Positions 35,379 through 47,162 of a stretch of DNA of 64,000 nucleotides are shown here, one piece after another. Below the pieces are notes generated by a model. The model saw only the letters and a program-made list of their open reading frames with translations, made no database searches and had not been told where the DNA came from. The DNA comes from Wolfiporia cocos. Taxonomy: Eukaryota; Basidiomycota; Agaricomycetes; Polyporales; Phaeolaceae. The stretch covers positions 3,782,001-3,846,000 of the forward strand of contig JACCLO010000002.1 of the NCBI GenBank assembly GCA_029448655.1, given 5' to 3'. Numbering within the stretch: the stretch's first letter is position 1; each line of letters begins with the position of its first letter. The translations under genes and the position numbers were made by a program.

Positions 35379-35441
35379 TGATCTCCCACATGCTACTCAA
35401 CATGTGTTGCACTGATCAAGATGCTGATACAGAGGATTGCA
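35379..35441 (+). pseudogene. DUF6533 copy H, piece 2 (last exon)
   Basis: GATCTCCCACATGCTACTCA and ACAGAGGATTGCA match the last exon of copy G at 56866-56925. It is interrupted by the solo LTR at 35442 and resumes for about 20 bp at 36510. Confidence 0.85.
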
Positions 35442-36509
35442 TGTCACAGATCTGGGACATAGCAATTTTCTGCGCAAGTAATACAGAATTACCACATCCA
35501 ACTACAAGTTATCCAGGAATTATCCCACCATGCTGAATTGCCAAGCTAACCTAATGGTTATGCAAGGTCTTACCGCTCACATAATACACTCACACACTAC
35601 TAAGCAACCCCGACAAAGCATAACATGCTAGTCAGCACCCATACATCATCACAACATCATAGCTACAGCCATCCAGGCCCAAGCCCAGACTTATGATCAC
35701 ATAACAATGTCACCATAGCCCAGCTGCAAGGCCAGGCACAGTACTACATCACCACTCCAGACCAAGCTGTGTCATCACTACGTCAACCAGTCTAGCCACA
35801 AGGCCAGACCCCCATATGTCATCCACCTAGATCCACAGAGTCTAGCTTATGACATCACAATGCACACCATAATATGCAATAATGGCACCATAGCAGACAA
35901 TAGCTGCCCAGGCCTTTATGCTATTGGTCCAGCACTCATGGACCACCTCTGGACTCTGGCAAAAGCCAAGTCCTGGACTCTAGTCTCATGGCCCATCCAT
36001 CCCTGGCCCTCTAGGCCATCACATCATAGCTCTGGCCCCTTGACCTCAGCCAATGGCACAACTGACTTGGCACCTAGCCTTAGTCAGCCCTGGACCTGGC
36101 AATTAGCCATAGTCCCTCAATTACCAGATCACCAGTTATATCCCTTCCAGGCTGTGCCCAGACTTCTACGTCACCACACGGTGACTAACACACTCATTAC
36201 AATTGGTCTGGCCATTATTGGCCTATCTCAGTCATTGTAGTTAATAACTTAGCTGTATCGCCATTCCTGGCATCTGGCTCAGTAGTTTACTGGGCTGTAC
36301 CCAATAGTTTATCACATGCATTTGCAGCACTTATCACATGGGTCTTGGCCAATGTATATAAGTAGGGTTAACTGCTAAGGGTTATACCTTTAGTTTTATT
36401 CTTCTCAGCTAGCACTGTAGATGCTTATCCCTTCCTGCTGTGCCCGACTAGTTACCCCTTTCCCTCACCTTAGGAATAAGGCGGTGAGTCCCACAGCTAG
36501 TCTGTGTCA
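35442..36509 (+). mobile_element. Solo LTR, family 3, 1068 bp
   Basis: It begins TGTCACAGATCTGGGACAT and ends AGTCTGTGTCA, with duplications TTGCA at 35437-35441 and 36510-36514. There is a TATA-like box GTATATAAG at about 36354 and a weak hairpin right after it. It splits the last exon of DUF6533 copy H. Confidence 0.95.
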
Positions 36510-38092
36510 TTGCAGTGCAGTGCATGTCACTGGAGGAAGTATGCACACCTCACCAAATGGAGGACTTTGATTTGCCATGAACAGTATGTGTCGCACTAAT
36601 CCTAAGGTCTTAGTTGACGTCTCAAGCTGCAGGTGCATAGTTCAGACTAGGGAGGCTAAGTAGCAGTCTAGCAGGCGCAAATCATCCAGCAGGAGTTCAG
36701 AGGAAAAGTAGGGGAAACACCCCCATAGAGAATATGGATACCCTAGCGGCAATTGTTAAGTCTAAGCATCACAGGGCGCTTAGACGTTCGGTTATATACA
36801 TGATGTATACTATTCCCAAGTAGACCTGCCCTAATGGCTTGGTCTGTGCATAGTGCCAATAATGGCGTGATATGGTGTGCGACTCTAAGAATAGCACTTG
36901 CTTTGTAAGTATTTCATATGTAACTAGGCTTCTAGTTTAGAGGCAGTGCCGTAGTGGCTTCTAGCTACATTGATATATGGAATTGCTATGCTTCTAGCTT
37001 CAAGGGATGCCCTAAGGGCTTCTAATGATGAGGGTTGCCTGTGATGGCTTCTAATGATGTTGATCATCATGTTTCAGGTTATTTGATATGTAACCTATCA
37101 GAACGTCTTCTGATAAGCTTATCTATGAGGTCATGAGGTTGTCATGATGAGGTCATGGCCTGGTCCAGTAATGGACCTTGATGTCATAACTTGTGCAGAT
37201 AAGATAAGAGATAAGGTCACCTGTTTAGGTACCTATGATGGCGCTTAGTGAAGCCTATCTAATCTGTGATAAGAGGGTAGATCACGTGACTTCACCAGTC
37301 ACGTGATCTAGTAAATTCTAGTGCGTTGAAAAGCCCTTGGTCATGTGATTCTAACGATGTAGATGAGAAGACCTGTACTAGTAAGGGGGCTGCACGACTT
37401 TAATGAATAGAGAATGTGGGAATTGTCTTGTAAAACTGTGACAGTATGGGGTAGCAGCCAGGTGCTTGACAAGACCACCCTGGGCCCTCAGGGCTAACTG
37501 GGTGAGGCAGGCAGAAGGATGCCAAGTTCAGAATGAGGTCTAAACCATGTGCTCTACCCCCTATATATATTGGTGTAGTGTTTATACATATATATCCTAG
37601 CCACTGGTAATGGCGCTGTGTAGTGAGCATAGGTGATTGTAGAGAGGGTGCTTTAGAAGCACTTAGCATGAGTTTAAGCATGAGTCACATTTTGACCGTG
37701 ACATCACCCCCATCTCTAGCATGTCGTCTTGATGCTAAATTCTTATCCTATGTTTACCTGTGTTTTTGTATGTATGTAGGCAGGGCTGTACCATCAGTGT
37801 AAGTGTGAGTCTGTAAACACTGTAAAGAAAGTGTGTAGGGCATCAGGAAACTACCAGCAACCTGTAAAAGAAATATCATAGGGCAGGGGAAGACTACTGC
37901 TGGCCTGTAGAAGTGTCTGATGTTTTGTGTTATGTACCCCCATCTCTAGCGACACATCTGCATGGTGAGAGGTGGGTCAACAGGGGAAGTAGGGTGGGAA
38001 AAAAAGTCGTAGTCTTCAGCCTGCCTTGTCAGCAGGTCTACATGCGAGCTCCTTGCTTGGTATGTGTCATCATTTGTCCTTGGTCTGGCTTC
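36510..38092. other. Copy H remnant, then LTR-derived sequence
   Basis: The first 20 bp continue DUF6533 copy H. The rest is LTR-like (minus hairpin TCTAAGC/GCTTAGA at 36761-36785 with a TATA-like box beside it, GATAAG motifs near 37205). A block at about 37466-37700 is repeated at 41430-41610 plus 42867-42925. No gene. Confidence 0.5.
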
Positions 38093-38800
38093 TGTTACGG
38101 GTCGAATACCCGTTCGTATATTCGAGTCGCGAATATAGATCGTTCTTCTGCACGTAGGCACGTCGCCGTATGCAAGGCAAATACTCGTTAGATGCCTTCG
38201 GGTCCTAAGTGAAGTCCTTAGGAGATCGGTTAATATCCAATACGCGTTAGAGGATATAATCTGTTCAAGTGCGAGTCGAATAGAATATAAGACTCGCCTA
38301 AGTCCGAGAAGTCAGTGTGCACTTCGAGGACTTAGTCGTTCGATTGCTCAAGTGAGAAATACTGAGCGTAATTTCCTACGTTTGAGAACGAGTATAAGAC
38401 TTCTTGTTTATACAACAAGGTCGAGCTAAAGAGCCTCGACAGTAAATACATGAGTTTATATACTTCGTTAGGTTTTAGGGGTCAGGTCTGTCCCAGATGT
38501 CACCGATACTATCTACGCTATAGTCTCAAACGTTTGATAGGTATGTAGTGATATATTCGAGACGATGGATAGGAATGATGGCGGTTGAACGCCATCTATC
38601 AGCTAATAAACGATGAACGTGAAACGACAGCAGAGTTGGATCTGCCAAAGATGAAACGAGCCTTTTAGACTAGTACAACTGGGGATGCGCCCAGTAGAAT
38701 CACGAGTAGCCAGGGGAGTTGGTTGCGCAACAAGTCCCTGTATCGTATTCGCCCTATGGTGAGTTCTGTCAATATTCGAAAAATCAAAATGACCGTAACA
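38093..38800 (+). mobile_element. Solo LTR, family 1
   Basis: It begins TGTTACGGGTCGAATACC and ends AATGACCGTAACA, 708 bp, with duplications GCTTC (38088-38092 and 38801-38805). It is highly similar to 25952-26648 in the same orientation. Confidence 0.95.
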
Positions 38801-39740
38801 GCTTCCTTGCTCAGTCCCCTTCCTTGTCATCATACCTCGGGCTTTCCTCCTCAGTCTTCCCTTGGTCGTCATGGTGCTATGCCCTTGTCTCTTGGACTTT
38901 GCTTGTCTTAGGTCATCAGTACCTTCTTCCCTATAACCCCCGGCCCATTACATTGTCCTCAACAGACCATGACACTTGTGGCATGGTGTTATGACTGGGG
39001 TGGTGGGTGGGTTCAAAAAATCTTGTTTTTTGTCTTGGTTGTTGTCCACCTGCTGGGGTGGTGTACTGTGAGTGTGTAGCATAAGTGGGTGGTGAATGTA
39101 GTCATTAGCTGGGGTTTGCCAGAGAATGAGTGTGAGTGGCAGGGTAGCATACCCCCATCCAGCATGTGTCCGGTAGTGGTAGATACCCCTCTCCAGCATC
39201 GTCTTTGCCATCACTGCATTGTTGTAATGGGCTGGGCTTGTCTTCATGAGTGGCATTCCCCTTTGTCCTGGGGTGTTAGTGTGTGCACATGTGCAGTTTG
39301 CATGCTGCGCTGTAAGTGGCCTTGTACATGGCCAGCGTGGTGTTTGTGAGACAGTTTGTGGGTGCATGTAAATGTACAGCCCAAGGCCTCTTGTGTAGGT
39401 GCAGTGGGTACACTGCCCCATCTCATGTGTATGCCTTTCAGCATCATGAGTCCATGCATAGTGGCATGGCATTCCATGCCAGTGGCAGTGTGTTGTCTTG
39501 CTTACATTGTATCGAGACGTGTGCCATTGATGCTTTGCAGCAAAGGTGGGCAGTGTGTGGGTGCATGCCGGGCCTGTTAGGATGGACCACATTGGTGCGC
39601 TCCCTTTGCTGACTAAGCAGGGAGCGGGGCACTGGTGTATTGACATGCAGTGAGGCAACATTGGTGTAGTGGCCTGTAAGGGTGCACTGTAGCAGTGCAG
39701 GCTGCTAAGCCATTACCATGGGACCACATCATATTCACAG
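38801..39740. other. Repeat-derived stretch without a supported gene
   Basis: A GT-rich plus strand gives a long minus-strand frame (38948-39661) of abnormal His/Thr/Cys-rich composition. A stem-loop (GCTCCCT/AGGGAGC, 39598-39624) recurs at 40948-40974 on the other side of the next LTR, showing that both sides belong to one older repeat. Confidence 0.5.
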
Positions 39741-40738
39741 TGACACAAGCTAACTTGGTGGGACTCACCACCTTGGGGTCTTACTCAGATAGGACGGTGA
39801 GGGGTTAGATAGCAAGCTGCAGAGGGTGAGAGGTGCTTCTACGGCAGTAGCCGAGAAGAATAGAACTAAGATATCAAGGCGTCAAGCCTTGGTCTTAAAT
39901 ATGTACAGGGATAGATCACGTGCTACTAACTAGTGTGTCTACCCTAAAGGAATGGTCAGTGCGCCCTAGCGGCGTGTGCTGACGTGTATGCTACTCTACA
40001 ATGACCGTGGGAGGCCGGTAATGGCCGGACCAGTAGGAATGAAGAGAGTGGTGGTGTCACCTTGCGGTGGACATGTGGAACACGGGTGCAGCCCGGGTAT
40101 ATGGAAGGCCGGTGATCCGGTACCTTGAGGGACTATGGCTATTCGCCAGGCCCTTGATGACTCAGGCCGAGAAGGCCGAGTGTGATGTCATAAACCGGTG
40201 TTATGAACGGGCCGGTGGTGACGTGGGAGCGAGGCCTTGCGGCTGGCTCGGAGATATAGCAACGCCGGCGTATGGAAGCACGGAGGTTGCGTATTGCCGG
40301 GGCTAGAAGCCCGGAGGTAGGACTGTGCCGTTGCAGGGAAGTCCGGAGGGTGCATAGTACCGGTGCTAGAAGCACGGAGCTTGGCTGATGCCGGTGATGC
40401 ATGTGTTGGTCGTTAGGCTTCTCAGCGTAGTAGACCGGTGAGCACGGAGCTTAGTCAGCTGTTGTGCCATGTTGCCATTATTATGTGAGTGGCGCTCGCT
40501 GACAGGGAGAGCCTGGTCGACTTGTGGACTCTAGACTCTATGACGTGGTGTGACATAGCTAGGCTGGAGCTATAGGTCACGTGTGGGTTAAGGCCTATTC
40601 GGCCGTAAGGTTCCGTTGTATAACCTTGGCAGGTGCGGCATGGTGGGATAAGTCCCGGATAACTTTGTAGAGGCTGTAAATGGGCCAGATAATGTGCTAA
40701 AATGCGCGAAAAATGTGCTATGTCCCAAATCTGTGACA
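39741..40738 (-). mobile_element. Solo LTR, family 3, 998 bp
   Basis: It begins TGACACAAGCTAACTTGG and ends CCCAAATCTGTGACA, with duplications CACAG (39736-39740 and 40739-40743). The hairpin CAAGGC/GCCTTG is at 39875-39891 and the CTACCCTAAA motif near 39945. Confidence 0.94.
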
Positions 40739-41610
40739 CACAGTGTCCCATTGTACTGGGCTCTAGGAGCTATCAGGGTGTGGCAACCCTGTGAGGCTAT
40801 GCCGTTGCTGGGTGTGGCAGTGCTGTGAGGCTATGCCATTGCTGGGTGTTGCTTGTAGCAATGCAGGGTGCATGGTTGAGTGGTGAAGCAGGTGTTGTGC
40901 TGTCTCACTGTTTGGCTTGAGATGGGGCAGCTTTGGGCCACGTTGGTGCGCTCCCTTTGCTGACTAAGCAGGGAGTGGGGCACCTTGGTGATGAAGGCAG
41001 GGCACTGGTGCTGACATGGCACATCGGCATAGCATGTGTTGGTCATGGTGTGACTGGTGTGTTGTGATGCTGATCACATTTGACCAGCACATCTGTGGTG
41101 TATAGTGAGTTTTTACTATTTTGTCAGTTTTATATTCCTTTTTTTATGTGAATGGGTACTGCCCAGGGTGTGCATTGGGCACTGTGTTGTAAGTGGGAGT
41201 CTACCACTTTTGTGGCATAGTGACAAGGGTACCATGTCGGCATTGTGTCCCTGTTGTGCATGGAGTAAGCATGAGATCTTACCTCACTGTAGACTCGAGT
41301 TTTGGGGCCCCAGAGCTCGGATGGGGTATTCCAACTCAGTGGGCTGCAGTTAGCCTCAACCTACAGTGCCCAAGCCAGCCCCAAGGCCATTTGAACAAAC
41401 AAGTGACCCAGTAGGGGATTCTGTACTTAGGACAAGACCACCCTGGGCCCTCAGAGCTAACTGGGGTGAGGCGGGTGGAAGGATGCCAAGTTCAGAATGA
41501 GATCTGAACTGTGCACTCTACCCCCTATATATATTAGTGTAGTGTTTATACAATATATCCTAGCCACTGGTAATGGTGCTGTGTAGTGAGCATAGGTGAT
41601 TGTAGAGAGG
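40739..41610. other. Repeat-derived stretch, no gene seen
   Basis: Older repeat sequence continued from before the LTR. It contains the second stem-loop copy and the block shared with 37466-37700. Confidence 0.45.
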
Positions 41611-42866
41611 TAACACAAGTCGACATGCCTTGTGTACCCAGTCCTCTAGACCCTATCCCCATGCGCCAAGGGAGTCCTGCGAGGGAGTACCGAGGCGCAC
41701 CATCGTAACGTCAAGTGCCTGTCGTTAGGCGCTAACCAGCAGACTAGCAAGTGAGAGGACAGGCGAGGCAGACGAGCACACAGAGGTTATGACAACAAGG
41801 GGCCTTAATGCCCAACGTTGAGAATGATAGTTCTGAGGTGTAAGCCTCAGAACTCTAGGACTATATACATGGGGTGTAGCGGTGTACTATAGCCTACCCT
41901 AAACGACGTGGTCTGTGCGCAGCCTGTAAGGGCGTAACTAAGAGGCATCGTCATGTACATAAGTCAGGTGATGTAGTGACCTTGCGCTGACCAGGCGCTA
42001 GTCACTATAAACATCTAATCTAATCTACCTATGGGGGCGCTGGCTGGCGTGTAGTGCTGGTACTGACGTACAGAGGGCTGGGGTGCTCACACAGAGCCCA
42101 GGGAACCTACAATAAATCTGTAAAAATGAGGAGCGTGTCACAGATTTGGGACATGCCACTATTTTTCCCGTATTTTTACCTATTTATCTGGTATTTCTAC
42201 GACCTTGTAGACATTTACGCTGCTAAGCGCCCGTCTACACGTACACGCAACCAAACAACACGTACACAACGCGGTATACGTCCACTTGTCATAACAACAC
42301 GTACATAACACGCTTGTACGCGTCAATGACTCAGCGGACTAACCTCCGGTGTCACGCGCTTTACTCATATCCCGATACCGGGCTATGTCAGTACGATTGG
42401 ATAAGCGGCCCGCTCGTTATCACATGCCAATGCCCTTACGATTACTCATATCCCGATGCCGGTATATAAGAATCACATGCATGGCTTACTAACGTAGCTA
42501 CAGCCACTTCCACAACATGGACCTACAGTCCAAACAAACGATCTTACTGGTGCGGCCATTACCGGCGCACATGGTCTATTGTAGTTTACGACTTAACCAT
42601 ATTAGTTATGTCTGCGCACAGACCACCTTCATGTTTGGCTCCCTTACCGGTAACCAAACAAAGCATGTATATAAGTAGGGCTATCACTGCGGATAAGCCT
42701 TAGATTTGTTCTCTGCATTCGCACAGTTACATAACATCTCTGCTTGCGCCCACTAGTCTCCTCACCAACCTCCAGCAACCTCTTCAAGTCGCTTATAAAG
42801 GTTATAGTGTGAGTCCCACAGTCTAGTCTGTGTCAGAGCGATGCCCAGACCTCTCAGTCTGTGACA
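41611..42866 (-). mobile_element. Solo LTR, family 3, itself interrupted by another LTR
   Basis: It begins TAACACAAGTCG (a G-to-A variant of TGACACAAG) and ends CAGTCTGTGACA, with duplications AGAGG (41606-41610 and 42867-42871). The uninterrupted flank occurs at 37620-37640. The hairpin TTCTGAGG/CCTCAGAA is at 41831-41852. The net length without the nested element and one duplication is 551 bp. Confidence 0.9.
42136..42835 (+). mobile_element. Nested solo LTR, family 3, 700 bp
   Basis: It begins TGTCACAGATTTGGGACATG and ends AGTCTGTGTCA, with duplications GAGCG (42131-42135 and 42836-42840). It is inserted in the older LTR 41611-42866 in the opposite orientation. Confidence 0.95.
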
Positions 42867-42925
42867 AGAGGGTGCTTTAGAAGCACTTAGCATGAGTTTA
42901 AGCATGAGTCACATTTTGCCTGTGA

Positions 42926-43359
42926 CAGTGCTTTGGCAGACTCGTTACTGGAGAGTGGGGACAGGGATTGGTCGCAGCCTGCAGAAAGCATGTTTGGTGA
43001 CACATCAGGTTCAGTGTCCCTGTGAAAAGTTTGCAATTGCAGTTCAACAAACATATGTTATTGACCATCCAAGGACAACATCCCTATATAAACTCTATGG
43101 CTACCTAGATCTGCTAGAGATTTGATTGAGATCTGTATCATTCCCTTGCAATTCAGCAAGGTTGTGAATGATCAGACACACATGTATGTTGGCTGCTCTT
43201 GTGCTAGTTAGCTTTCCATACCATATGCAAGTATTTCTACCACTTTATACAAGGACTGTTCTGAGTCACCATGTCACTATCTCTGATCCGGAAAGTGGCT
43301 GCCACATTTCCTACACTGGGTTGTTGCATCTGCTAATGATGCTACGGATGCAGGGTGCA
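42926..43359 (+). pseudogene. DUF6533 copy H, piece 3 (3' flank)
   Basis: It matches copy G from about 56930 (GCAGACTCRTTRCTGGA, then AGCCTGCAGAAAGC) to 57352. The match ends exactly where the next LTR starts. Confidence 0.85.
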
Positions 43360-44400
43360 TGTCACAGTTCTTCTGTGGCATACGCCTCTGCGTGCAGTCA
43401 TGTGATGTACAATAGATACTGTCATCTGATAAGATAGGTGTAGGTAATCACACTTATGGTCACAGTAGTTACAGTGACGTGTCACCTAGTTACATTACTA
43501 CGTTTGGCTGCACATAGTGCACAGACCTCTTTAAAGTAGTCACTTAGGTATCTGCTCACGCACATGTATATAACCTAGTAGGTCTGAGGCTTACACCTCA
43601 GACTTCATCTTCTAGTTATTGGGGCTAGTCCCCTGGTATACACCTCTGCTGCATGCCACCTGCCCCTGTCGACTATTCTCTGTATTGTGCTGTCACAAGA
43701 AATTGTGGCATTATTTCCTCTATTTTGTGCTCAATATACTGGTTTTTGGAAATTTCTAGCCACTCGTTGGACAGCACGTGCTTGGGTAGATATAGTCTTT
43801 ATCTTATCTCGTTACTTCATGGTCACTCGTCATTACGTTCTGAGTAACAGCGTCACTAGTTAGCACATGACTCACTGCGCACAGACCGTGCCTTTAGGGC
43901 AAGGCGGTCAGGTAGATAGGGTCCTGGTGCATGTATATATACTGGAGACGTCTGAGGTTACTCCTCAGACTTAGAATCTCGGCCTAGGGGGCGTGTCCCC
44001 TGGTCAACCTCTCATACCCTCTGCTGCACATTCTTGTGAGCGGGCGAACAGCTTAGTCGACAAGCCTGCTGTGCCCTACTTGGGCGTGGGGGCCTCTATT
44101 CATTGCATCCACTCTGCTTCCTCTTTAGCCTGCTAGTCGGGGGCGTTGTGGTACACTCATGGGTTGCGACCTCAGGCAATACGGCAGGGCCCTTCAATAA
44201 GGGTGCCTTCTTGTGCTCCACCATTAGGAGTGTGGGGGGCCTTTAGGCATTGTATGGTGGATATAGGGGTTCCCCACTGGGGCGGGTAGCACGGTGGTTA
44301 CCGTGTCATGTGCTATGCTTGGTACAACCTACACCAGGGCTTAAGAGGGAGGTTAGAGGGATTCTGGCAAGGCTGGTGTACAGTACGTGCATACTGTGAT
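43360..44400 (+). mobile_element. Family 3 LTR, probably two nested copies
   Basis: It starts TGTCACAGTTCTTCTG and ends CATACTGTGAT, with duplications GTGCA (43355-43359 and 44401-44405) that match the single uninterrupted GTGCATGAT in copy G. Two promoter-hairpin units lie inside (43582-43603 and 43950-43970), and a second TGTCACAAG start is at 43691, so a second member is probably nested. Its right end could not be placed. Confidence 0.8.
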
Positions 44401-44595
44401 GTGCATGATCATAACATAGTGTGCTGTATCAGGTTGAGGTATGAGGTTCTACAACCAATCACTGCAAAATAAAAGGTGTGGAAGCATAGCACAAGTTACT
44501 GTACTTTGACGGCACAAGCCACAGGTTACAATATATAAACTGTGACCAGGCTGCCATCTCATTACAAATCAAAAATCATGTAATTCCCGCTACGT
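44401..44595 (+). pseudogene. DUF6533 copy H, piece 4 (distal 3' flank)
   Basis: GTGCTGTATCAGGTTGAG and AGCATAGCACAAGTTACTGT match copy G at 57370-57460. In G this flank leads straight into the SGT2 fragment; here 1.15 kb of other sequence intervenes. Confidence 0.8.
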
Positions 44596-45744
44596 AAGTA
44601 GTGGGTTTTTGCCCATTGAGCACCCTGTCTGAGACATGGGATGATTGTCCACGAAAAATACTGATCAGTGCGAGATTCCCTGCCCTCAAGTCACTGGTCA
44701 TGTGTACAAATCACGAGTTTTTATTTTGTGCATTCTTTTTGGCCTCGATGATTGGCACATTGTTCGAACTATTGTGCTCGAGAACTGCACTCATGATGGT
44801 TAGAATCTGCATCACTGGATCTAATGCTGGGATCCCTGCATCATTGAGTTGACTGTGATATGGCTGTTTCTGTAATATCATCATCTTTTGCTTGTTTGAA
44901 CAACATCCCTTGCACTGTATCTGTCTCTGCAGGTGTTGCAGAGGCCCCTGGATCTGTCCCCATCATCATTCCCATCCCAGGAGGATGGTATCATTCTTCA
45001 TTATCAATGTCTGTTGTGCGACTCCAGCCATTCAGTATCACCCCTGGAGCAGATTGAGTCACAACATCTTGTGCTGCCTTAAAACAATGGTGTGTGAGGT
45101 CTTCTTAGTTTAGAAGGACATTTGCTGACTCCCTGTTGTGACTCTACTGCTATCTCTGCTTGCTTGTGCATGTTGCACATTAATGTTGATCTCTGGTCCA
45201 CTGATGCCTTTTAGCTCTTTCACTAATTCCCTCCCATAGCTCCTCATCTTCCTCCACCTCGCCTTCCGTGTCTAATATTGACAGATATGATCCTACCCTG
45301 TCTCATTCGCCTTCTCCGGTTCAACATCTTCTGTAGTGCAATCCAATGCTGCTCTCACTCTTGCTGATTTATCAGTGACCTCTGCCTGTGCCGCAATGTT
45401 GCGCAACTTGCCTGATCGTCTTCAGGCTCACTGTATCGATTTCGACGAGTTGATCAGTGTCAATGAGTGCATGGGATTGTTCAGTCATTTGTTGAATGGT
45501 TTGTGTGCCCTTACATCTCCCCCCCTTCACGTTTGTCATTACCACTCTGGTTTGTATGGCAATATCCCAGTCGATATTCTCGTCGACTGGTCTCTTTCCT
45601 CGCTAGTTGTCGTCGCATAAATTGACAATATATTTCTCTCGTTGAATCTCGGACATGTATATTACTTCCGTATCGCGATTGACTACTTATCCATTCGAAC
45701 GTAGCGGGCCTTGCCGGAATAGGCGCTACTCCATTATTACAGAT
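44596..45744 (+). other. Insertion of unknown nature between copy H and SGT2 fragment 2
   Basis: The corresponding junction at 57535 lacks this sequence. Several plus-strand frames follow one another (44601, 44860, 45336), the last reading LPDRLQAHCIDFDELISVN. They could be exons of a decayed transposon gene, but I recognise no domain. Confidence 0.4.
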
Positions 45745-45957
45745 CTATTTCAGCTTTGTAACTAGTTCCCTAGCCTAGCATTGATTTGACAAGCACTTAA
45801 AAGACGCCTTCATAATGGCGTTCGATCGCCACTCTGTCGTGGCTTTATCAGCGCTTATCTACGCAGATTTAGTGGAACCTTAATATTCAATATTCAATTG
45901 GCAAGTGCTGCCAGCTCTGATAAGACAACTCTACTTCTGCTTATCAGGGGAATTCCC

Positions 45958-46280
45958 AGACCCACGAGCTTGGTGAACTACTCGATGATGATGACCCGCA
46001 GGTGGCACAATAGCTCATGGCCAACGGCGGAATGGAGCGTATGATGCAGAATCTGGCAGTTGCGAATATGGTGCATTCTGACCCGCAAGAATTGCAAAGG
46101 AAGGCTGATGTGGATGTGGCTGTAGATGAATCGAGTGCAGAATGGCGGAGGTATGTCATCAATGAACTTATGGCAGACCCTTCTCTGCGGGAGTCAGTGT
46201 GAGTAGTATTGAGTCTGCTTGCGAGCTCGGATGCCTGCTCTGAGACTAGGGCAAGCCAGTTTGGGGCGTGTGATGCGCGG
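45958..46280 (+). pseudogene. SGT2 3'-end fragment, copy 2
   Basis: It matches SGT2 from about 5788 to 6100, including NGGMERMMQN, both last introns and the 3' end. An in-frame TAG replaces a Gln codon (CACAATAGCTCATGG), and the N-terminal three quarters are missing. The similarity continues into the flank up to the DUF6533 gene, showing a block duplication. Confidence 0.88.
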
Positions 46281-46606
46281 TGATTACAGCAGGCTGTCTC
46301 AGACTCTGTTTGGTATCGGAATTTCTTACACTCGATGCGATCCTTCTTCTCGTGCGCCACAGGACTTAATTGAAGCAAACAGCACTACACTGACTTATTG
46401 CATTAGTATTCCAACAAAACTTGAGCAACACGCACGGGCATGGCAATATTTCCTTGTCGATCAGCGCGCTTAGCGACTCGGATCCTCGCCAGATACTGAC
46501 GTGAGAGCGCCTCAATGTCACCGCAATAGAGTGTGGCTCTCAGTCAGTCAGCGCCCTCACCGCCGCGAGCTCACTTCGTGGCGTCCCTTCCGACACAGCA
46601 CTTCAA

Positions 46607-46918
46607 TTGCAAGTAGAATATAGCTCCGCGCTGTGTTGTTCGCCTGCAGCGGTCACCAAGTCAGTATGCAGTGTTCGGCTATGTGCTTATATCCAATGTT
46701 TCTTTAGGCACGGAAAGACTGACCACGCTATGGCACGGCAAGAGACTCGTTTGCGCCTCCAGATTGCTCTGGAAATTGATCTGATACTCGATGAACGTTA
46801 CAGATCCTCATGTCCCGTTCGCCCTCACAAGCATGACATCGTGGCGATGTGCCGCATGCTGGTGTGGTGTATATGGCAGTTCTATGGCTGTCTATCAACA
46901 CATGCGTGGAGGCAATAA
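46607..46918 (+). CDS. Hypothetical small protein in the duplicated block, copy 2
   Basis: Open frame of 103 residues starting MQVEYSSALCCSP, with a helical segment MARQETRLRLQIALEIDLIL. The related frame at 58410 shares the start, that helix and the ending (FYGCLLAHAWR against FYGCLSTHAWRQ) but has a longer middle. In the block next to the parental SGT2 it is broken. The N-terminal part is poor in coding character and could be intron or leader. I do not recognise a family. Confidence 0.25.
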   Translation: MQVEYSSALCCSPAAVTKSVCSVRLCAYIQCFFRHGKTDHAMARQETRLRLQIALEIDLILDERYRSSCPVRPHKHDIVAMCRMLVWCIWQFYGCLSTHAWRQ

Positions 46919-47162
46919 CGGTGCATGCCGACCCGATATATTACCTCCGGGCAAAGGGTGATTGCCGGTGGTTGAGTTAAGTTCTCAGATCTGTTGTCTT
47001 ATGATTGTTTGTACGTCTCCGTTGCATTGAGTAGATTCCGATCATGCGTCCGCGCCCCGGAGATGTGTTTGACGAACAGACGCTTGCGGTATATGAAGTA
47101 TCTGTCGGGGCTCGGCTAAGTAAGGAGGTGTTCCCATCCAGCACGCGGGCTCGACTTTCGAC

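Noticed and set aside
38948..39661. 237-residue minus-strand frame
   Set aside because: Its His/Thr/Cys/Trp-rich composition reflects a GT-rich repeat strand; no domain, no intron signals, surrounded by LTRs.
39598..40974. Helitron 3'-end hairpin (GCTCCCT/AGGGAGC)
   Set aside because: No CTRR terminus follows and no TC start was found; the two copies lie in one older repeat split by an LTR.
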